Shown one piece after another: positions 60,152 through 64,000 of a DNA stretch of 64,000 nucleotides. This DNA comes from Escallonia rubra (lineage: Eukaryota; Streptophyta; Magnoliopsida; Escalloniales; Escalloniaceae): NCBI GenBank assembly GCA_033065855.1, contig JAVXUO010002705.1:1-64000 (forward strand). Direction: 5' to 3'. Within the stretch, counting starts at the first letter, position 1, and each line of letters starts with the position of its first letter. The position numbers and the translations under genes were made by a program. The notes beneath the pieces are model-generated. The model ran no database searches and was not told the DNA's origin. It saw only the letters and a program-made list of their open reading frames with translations.

Positions 60152-60899
60152 AACCAAAAGAAAAGAATGCACAAGCAAAAACAAAAATGAAAATTGTAGC
60201 CATTTGGGTGTTTATATATTGACACATACTGGACTGTTCTTATCAGAAAGAACACGCGGATTAAATATGCACACAAAGAATTAGTTTCATCCCAAGAGTC
60301 CCAGCATAGTTAGTGAAGTGAGATAAGCCAAAATTATGGACGTCTTATTATTGTACCTGCCACATGCTCAGAATCTTCTTGATGGTTGTTTGTTGGTTCA
60401 CTGTTAGTTGGCAAGGTGCCACCTGCAGTGGCTGCCCAACTTTGTGGTGGCTCAGGCATGGTGGCGTTGACCTCTTGATGCTCATCTTGATCCTCTTCAT
60501 TAGGGCTTGGCATAGCTCCTGCACTTCTTTGTGCCCCACGTCTACCAATTGCCATTATGCCTATGTTGTATTACAATTAAATGTATATTTCACCGGTTAA
60601 TAAGCAACAAAATAGAATATACAGAGAAAGACTACTTTGTTTCAATTCAAAGCAAATCTTTGAACTTCACATCGCAAACATGGTATAAGAAAGTAGCACA
60701 TAAACTAAAGAAGATGAAAGCAAATCTTTAAACTTCACATGAGGTTACATCGCAAACACGGTATATGAAAGTAGCATGGCAAGTAAAGAAGATGAAAGCA
60801 TTTCTTCCCAAAATCATTAATAGAGTATCCAAAAAAAAGAAAAAGAAATCCACTCAAAATTCTAAGGTCATTCAACATTTATCATTTGAGCATCCCTTA

Positions 60900-61190
60900 T
60901 CATACTTTTCTCCTCTCTCTCCTTCGCCTAGGATCATTGGTCAGTGTGGGGTCAACTTCAGTTCCAATTAAACCTTGCCTAACCCAGGTAACATCCTCAT
61001 CACATATGAACGTTGAGTCATCCAAAGATTGCTCATTCCAAAAATTAGTATGATACTGACTATGAGCTTCGTCTGGAGATTCTTCTTCAAGAAGATCAAA
61101 ATAGTCTCTAGGTTTTGCCTTTACAACGATGTGCCAGTCCTCTTCTACCACATTTTGCACATAAAAAACTTGTTCAGCTTGAGATACAAA
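60900..61190 (-). pseudogene. C-terminal tail of CACTA TNP2 transposase (DUF4216 type)
   Basis: Reads EQVFYVQNVVEEDWHIVVKA, KPRDYFDLLEEE and, at the end, DPRRRRERRKV. The QVFYV...WHVV.K.KPRD pattern is the end of the TNP2 protein of plant CACTA elements. Upstream parts of the transposase (Transposase_21 core) are not found in the element, so this is a remnant. Confidence 0.65.
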
Positions 61191-61929
61191 TATAAACCAG
61201 CAAACGATGGCTGGTCCCCTGGTATCAGGTACCTAAATACTGAAAATCACACTTTAGAATTGTCTACTTTATGAAGAAATCCTTCAAAAATTATCTTCAG
61301 GATACACTTCTTGAAATCACACCCGCACACACACGCACATACACACACTGTTAGATTTACTAAGAGTAAAACAAGCAGGATGGCTCAAAGATAATTCAAC
61401 AGGAATAAAGAACATTTTCTAAACTAAGCAGGATGGATCAATGATAATGCCACCTAAATAAAGAACATATTATAAAGGGAATAAGCTCTTGGGCAAGCAA
61501 TTCATCATGTCAAAGGTAATCACACATGAAACCAAGTCCATGTGACATATTGGCACTGCTTGCTAAGCTTATCGCTCAAAACTTTGTACTGGTGTTGATT
61601 CATCTGCCATTAGTACCAAACTATGAAATAGACCTCGAAACTCGTTCCAAATCTCCTATATGAAATTTCTTACCCCCATCAAATCACCTAAGTACCTCAC
61701 ACACACCACTAGAGTACAAAAGACAAATAAAACTACCATTTGCCAAAGTAGCTCAGGAAACCTTGTTCTCAACCTGAACATACCAATGTCCAAGCCAACT
61801 TTTCAGACTTGACCTCGTCAAACCTGTCAGCGATGCAAAGTAGGTTTATTTAGTCAAACCAGGTAGCCCGAAGAACCAACCAAATCACAATTTAATGAGA
61901 CTAGCCAAATCATATAAACAATAAGGGAC

Positions 61930-61985
61930 CACTACAAGAAAAGAGAATATGCGACATGTATACATAGCATAACATGCACAATTCC
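61930..61985. mobile_element. Solitary CACTA-like left terminus nested in the large CACTA
   Basis: CACTACAAGAAAAGAGAATA followed by TGCGACATGTATACATAGCATAACATG. The first 14 bases match the ends of the 37425-39815 element (CACTACAAGAAAAGA), but the following motif differs. No right terminus follows before 63875. Confidence 0.4.
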
Positions 61986-61989
61986 GATA

Positions 61990-63600
61990 TAAATATGTGT
62001 GTGACAACACACAGCGGTGAGCGTCTGTTCAAGGCAAGTAGCTGCGTGATAACACTGTAGAGAAACTCTCAATTCCTAAAATTAAGAGTTTAAATTGATC
62101 TAGTTTTCTGCTCCTCCTCTCGCAGCTACCTAATTTTTCAGAGCAAGAATATTGTTATGCTTTTTTGGTACTCTTCAGAGTTAAGCTCCCTTGTTACAAT
62201 GATAGTTTTCCTCAGCTGTTTTGGATCTGTTATAGTGTCAAGACTTTACAAAGTCAGGACACTGTTCCTTGCATGTATTCTAATTCTTGCATTGATTCTA
62301 AGTAATGCACAATTCTCTACTCAAGTTCAATTCTAGAATTTCTAGGTCGCTGCATTTCTATGCTCTCTTACATTATGGGTATAAGTTTGGGGTTCTTATC
62401 TTTGGTTTCAGTTTCTACTGTTGCAAACTAATTTCAAGGACAGCTTTTCTGACACACCCTTGGAATCATAGCTAAGGCTGCATATATTATGCATTACATT
62501 GTTTTCCTTTTTATCTTCTTTGGTCATTTTATCTTGAACTTACCCTTTAAATGTATTAAATTTTACAGAGGCATTGAGAGGCAGCCTATTCAGATTGGAT
62601 TACTTGCACATTTTACAAAGTTGAGGCCTTTTGTTAGGAGCTTCCTGAAAGAAGCAAGCAATTTTTTTAAGATGTACATATACACAATGGGTGAGACTCA
62701 TCATTTAATAACAATAGCTGGTATTGAGAAAATGATAGCTCAATAAACGAAACATTACATCAATACCGTTCCAAGCAAGACTCAGTCGTAGCTTCATTTC
62801 AAATTTAATTCACGCAGCAGGAAGATCTTCAAAATAGTGAAGCTACTAAATCACATTTCACATGCTTCTCATATACTAAACCAGATTTCACATGGATCGA
62901 GCATTCAATTATAAGTCAACCTTCACCCAGCAATTTTAATAAACATGTCACAGTTACCTGGAACTAATGCAGGATCAAGCGCCCAGCAGCTTCTCAGACA
63001 GCCTTCTTTTTCCGTCGCGAGCTAAAAAGTAGGAATCTGACATCAAAATTTGCTTTAACAAAAATTAAGAGATGGTGGTGAATCTTGACATACCTTGATG
63101 AAAACGAATTAGAATTGTAGAACACGTCACTGTGCAAGAATTTATAGCGAATTGATTGCGAGAGAGACAGAGACAGAGCGGCAAGAGAGCGTAATTAAGG
63201 AAGAAGAGGGGATTCGGGCGATGGCAGTCTTGAACCTAAAAGAACCAGAGGCTAAATCGGTTCAAGTTTTACGAACCGGAGGCTGAATCGGCAATTTTGT
63301 GAGGCTCTGGGGAGGCAACACGAGCAACAACGATTTGAAGAGAGAGAGGGAGACTGATTGTCGGAAGTTTGGAGAAGATGAACGGTTGGCCGGGACGAAA
63401 ATTTTGGATCCCGATCGATCGCGAACGATGAATGTAGCGTAGCGTGTACTGTTGGGACACAAATTGTGGAGAAGATGGGTACTGTAGCCTGTAATGTTGG
63501 GCCGAAAATTTTGGCGCCACAATTTTCCACGATTTGTTTTTGGCTCCCGACGTTTATTAATGAACATATGAGTAAAAGATGAAATGATATAAATTATCAA
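61990..63600. other. Right interior of the large CACTA, no gene seen
   Basis: AT-rich to 63100, then a more GC-rich block (63160-63540) with GA tracts that resembles a gene 5' region, as often found inside these elements. No protein family recognised on either strand. Confidence 0.35.
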
Positions 63601-64000
63601 AACGGAATCGTTTAGATTCCAAGAGTTATGGCATTTACTTTAAGTGTCGCTATTAAACGACATGTCAGTAAATGACGCTTAATTAGTGTCGCGAAAAGTA
63701 AAGCGACACTTAAATAGTGGCACTTAATAAACCGTCGGAAATTTTGCGACACATTAATATATGTGTCACAAATTATCTGACATTATGATGGAAATGCTAC
63801 AAAATATAGCTCATTTATGGCACTTTGTTAAGCGTTGGAAATTAAGCGTCGCCGAAACCCCTTTTTTTTGTAGTGTTAACATAAAATTGTTCATAACAGA
63901 ATTTAGGGTTCAACATTGGGGAATTTTTTTTTCACAAGTGCTCTGATCAAACACCGTCACTTGAAAATTCCAGTTCCCCGTGTGTTCAAAAACTACAAAT

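Larger units (their letters stand above)
57160..60555 (-). pseudogene. TNP1/TNPA-like CACTA protein (Transposase_24 type), pieces
   Basis: Pieces in order on the minus strand: 60555-60355 (MAIGRRGAQRSAGAMPSPNE, ending at a donor-like site); about 59950-59690 (ITRGPTMMHDGWGENGSILE, LNYIEWRKVPKLNKDAIWNH); about 58190-58070 (HKYKTGEKQGQY); 57990-57658 (AFDDTFSKVMGHDKNGGVRG, then LGLGVCPSNAFGS and a Glu/Gln-rich coil EIDKMCAEMEQEMQSQI); and 57500-57160 (a tail with VSRVSPRKHFNVQPIPQKQL and a partial repeat of it). The RGP..H.W and FSKVMG..GGVRG motifs are typical of this family, thought to bind the subterminal repeats. At least one in-frame stop; splice structure incomplete. Confidence 0.65.
54658..63875. 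mobile_element. CACTA (En/Spm) element, 9.2 kb, decayed autonomous type
   Basis: The left end is CACTACAAAAAAAAAGGG and the right end, inverted, is CACTACAAAAAAAAGGGG. The 3-bp duplication TTA is at 54655-54657 and 63876-63878. Subterminal arrays of AAGTGTCGC / GCGACACTT lie at 54670-55180 and 63640-63850. The interior holds TNP1-like and TNP2-tail coding pieces on the minus strand. Most of the TNP2 catalytic region is missing, so it cannot move itself as read. Same family as the element at 43595-47548. Confidence 0.9.

Noticed and set aside
62489-62746. 85-codon frame with a hydrophobic start
   Set aside because: No family resemblance, AT-rich composition, and no splice or promoter signals that stand out.

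Overview
The window is nuclear DNA of a flowering plant, most likely a eudicot. It is AT-rich, its genes are split by GT-AG introns, it carries plant-only families (CYP72A P450, alliinase-type aminotransferase, glucan water dikinase, plant mobile domain), and most of its length is transposable-element debris. I cannot name the species.

Only three loci look like working host genes. An aldo-keto reductase of the AKR4 type runs leftwards out of the window (1-2787, minus, 5' part only). A CYP72A cytochrome P450 of five exons and 512 residues is complete (6926-12710, minus). A tryptophan-aminotransferase-related/alliinase-family gene of five exons and 451 residues is complete (24844-27721, plus). 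The first two have large first introns that host DNA transposons with clean target duplications: a hAT element (502-2163, 8-bp duplication) and a Mutator-like element (9554-12085, 9-bp duplication).

From about 13 to 23 kb lie a segmental duplication, the tail of a Gypsy fossil, a Mutator-like element with a broken GRF zinc-finger gene, a dense array of CCTACGGT palindromes and a seven-exon fragment of an alpha-glucan water dikinase (GWD1). The fragment lies between the palindromes and a CACTA terminus and was probably captured.

From 28.9 to 36.7 kb is a nest four layers deep: a Ty3/Gypsy fossil holds a 6.6-kb L1-type LINE, the LINE holds two PIF/Harbinger-like MITEs, and one MITE holds a hAT element. 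From 37.4 to 47.5 kb follow a 2.4-kb CACTA element, a decayed Harbinger transposase, and a CACTA element inside another Gypsy fossil. That CACTA carries exons of a HEN2/MTR4-type RNA helicase.

The 48-54.5 kb region is the least ordinary part. A broken gene joining a plant mobile domain, a repetitive linker and a Ulp1-type SUMO protease is flanked on both sides by arrays of a short palindrome (GTCCGCTACA...TGTAGCGGAC). Two related small ORFs lie in opposite orientation within the right flank. It looks like one DNA element of uncertain class. The rest (54658-63875) is a 9.2-kb CACTA element with TTA duplications, TNP1-like pieces and the tail of a TNP2 transposase.
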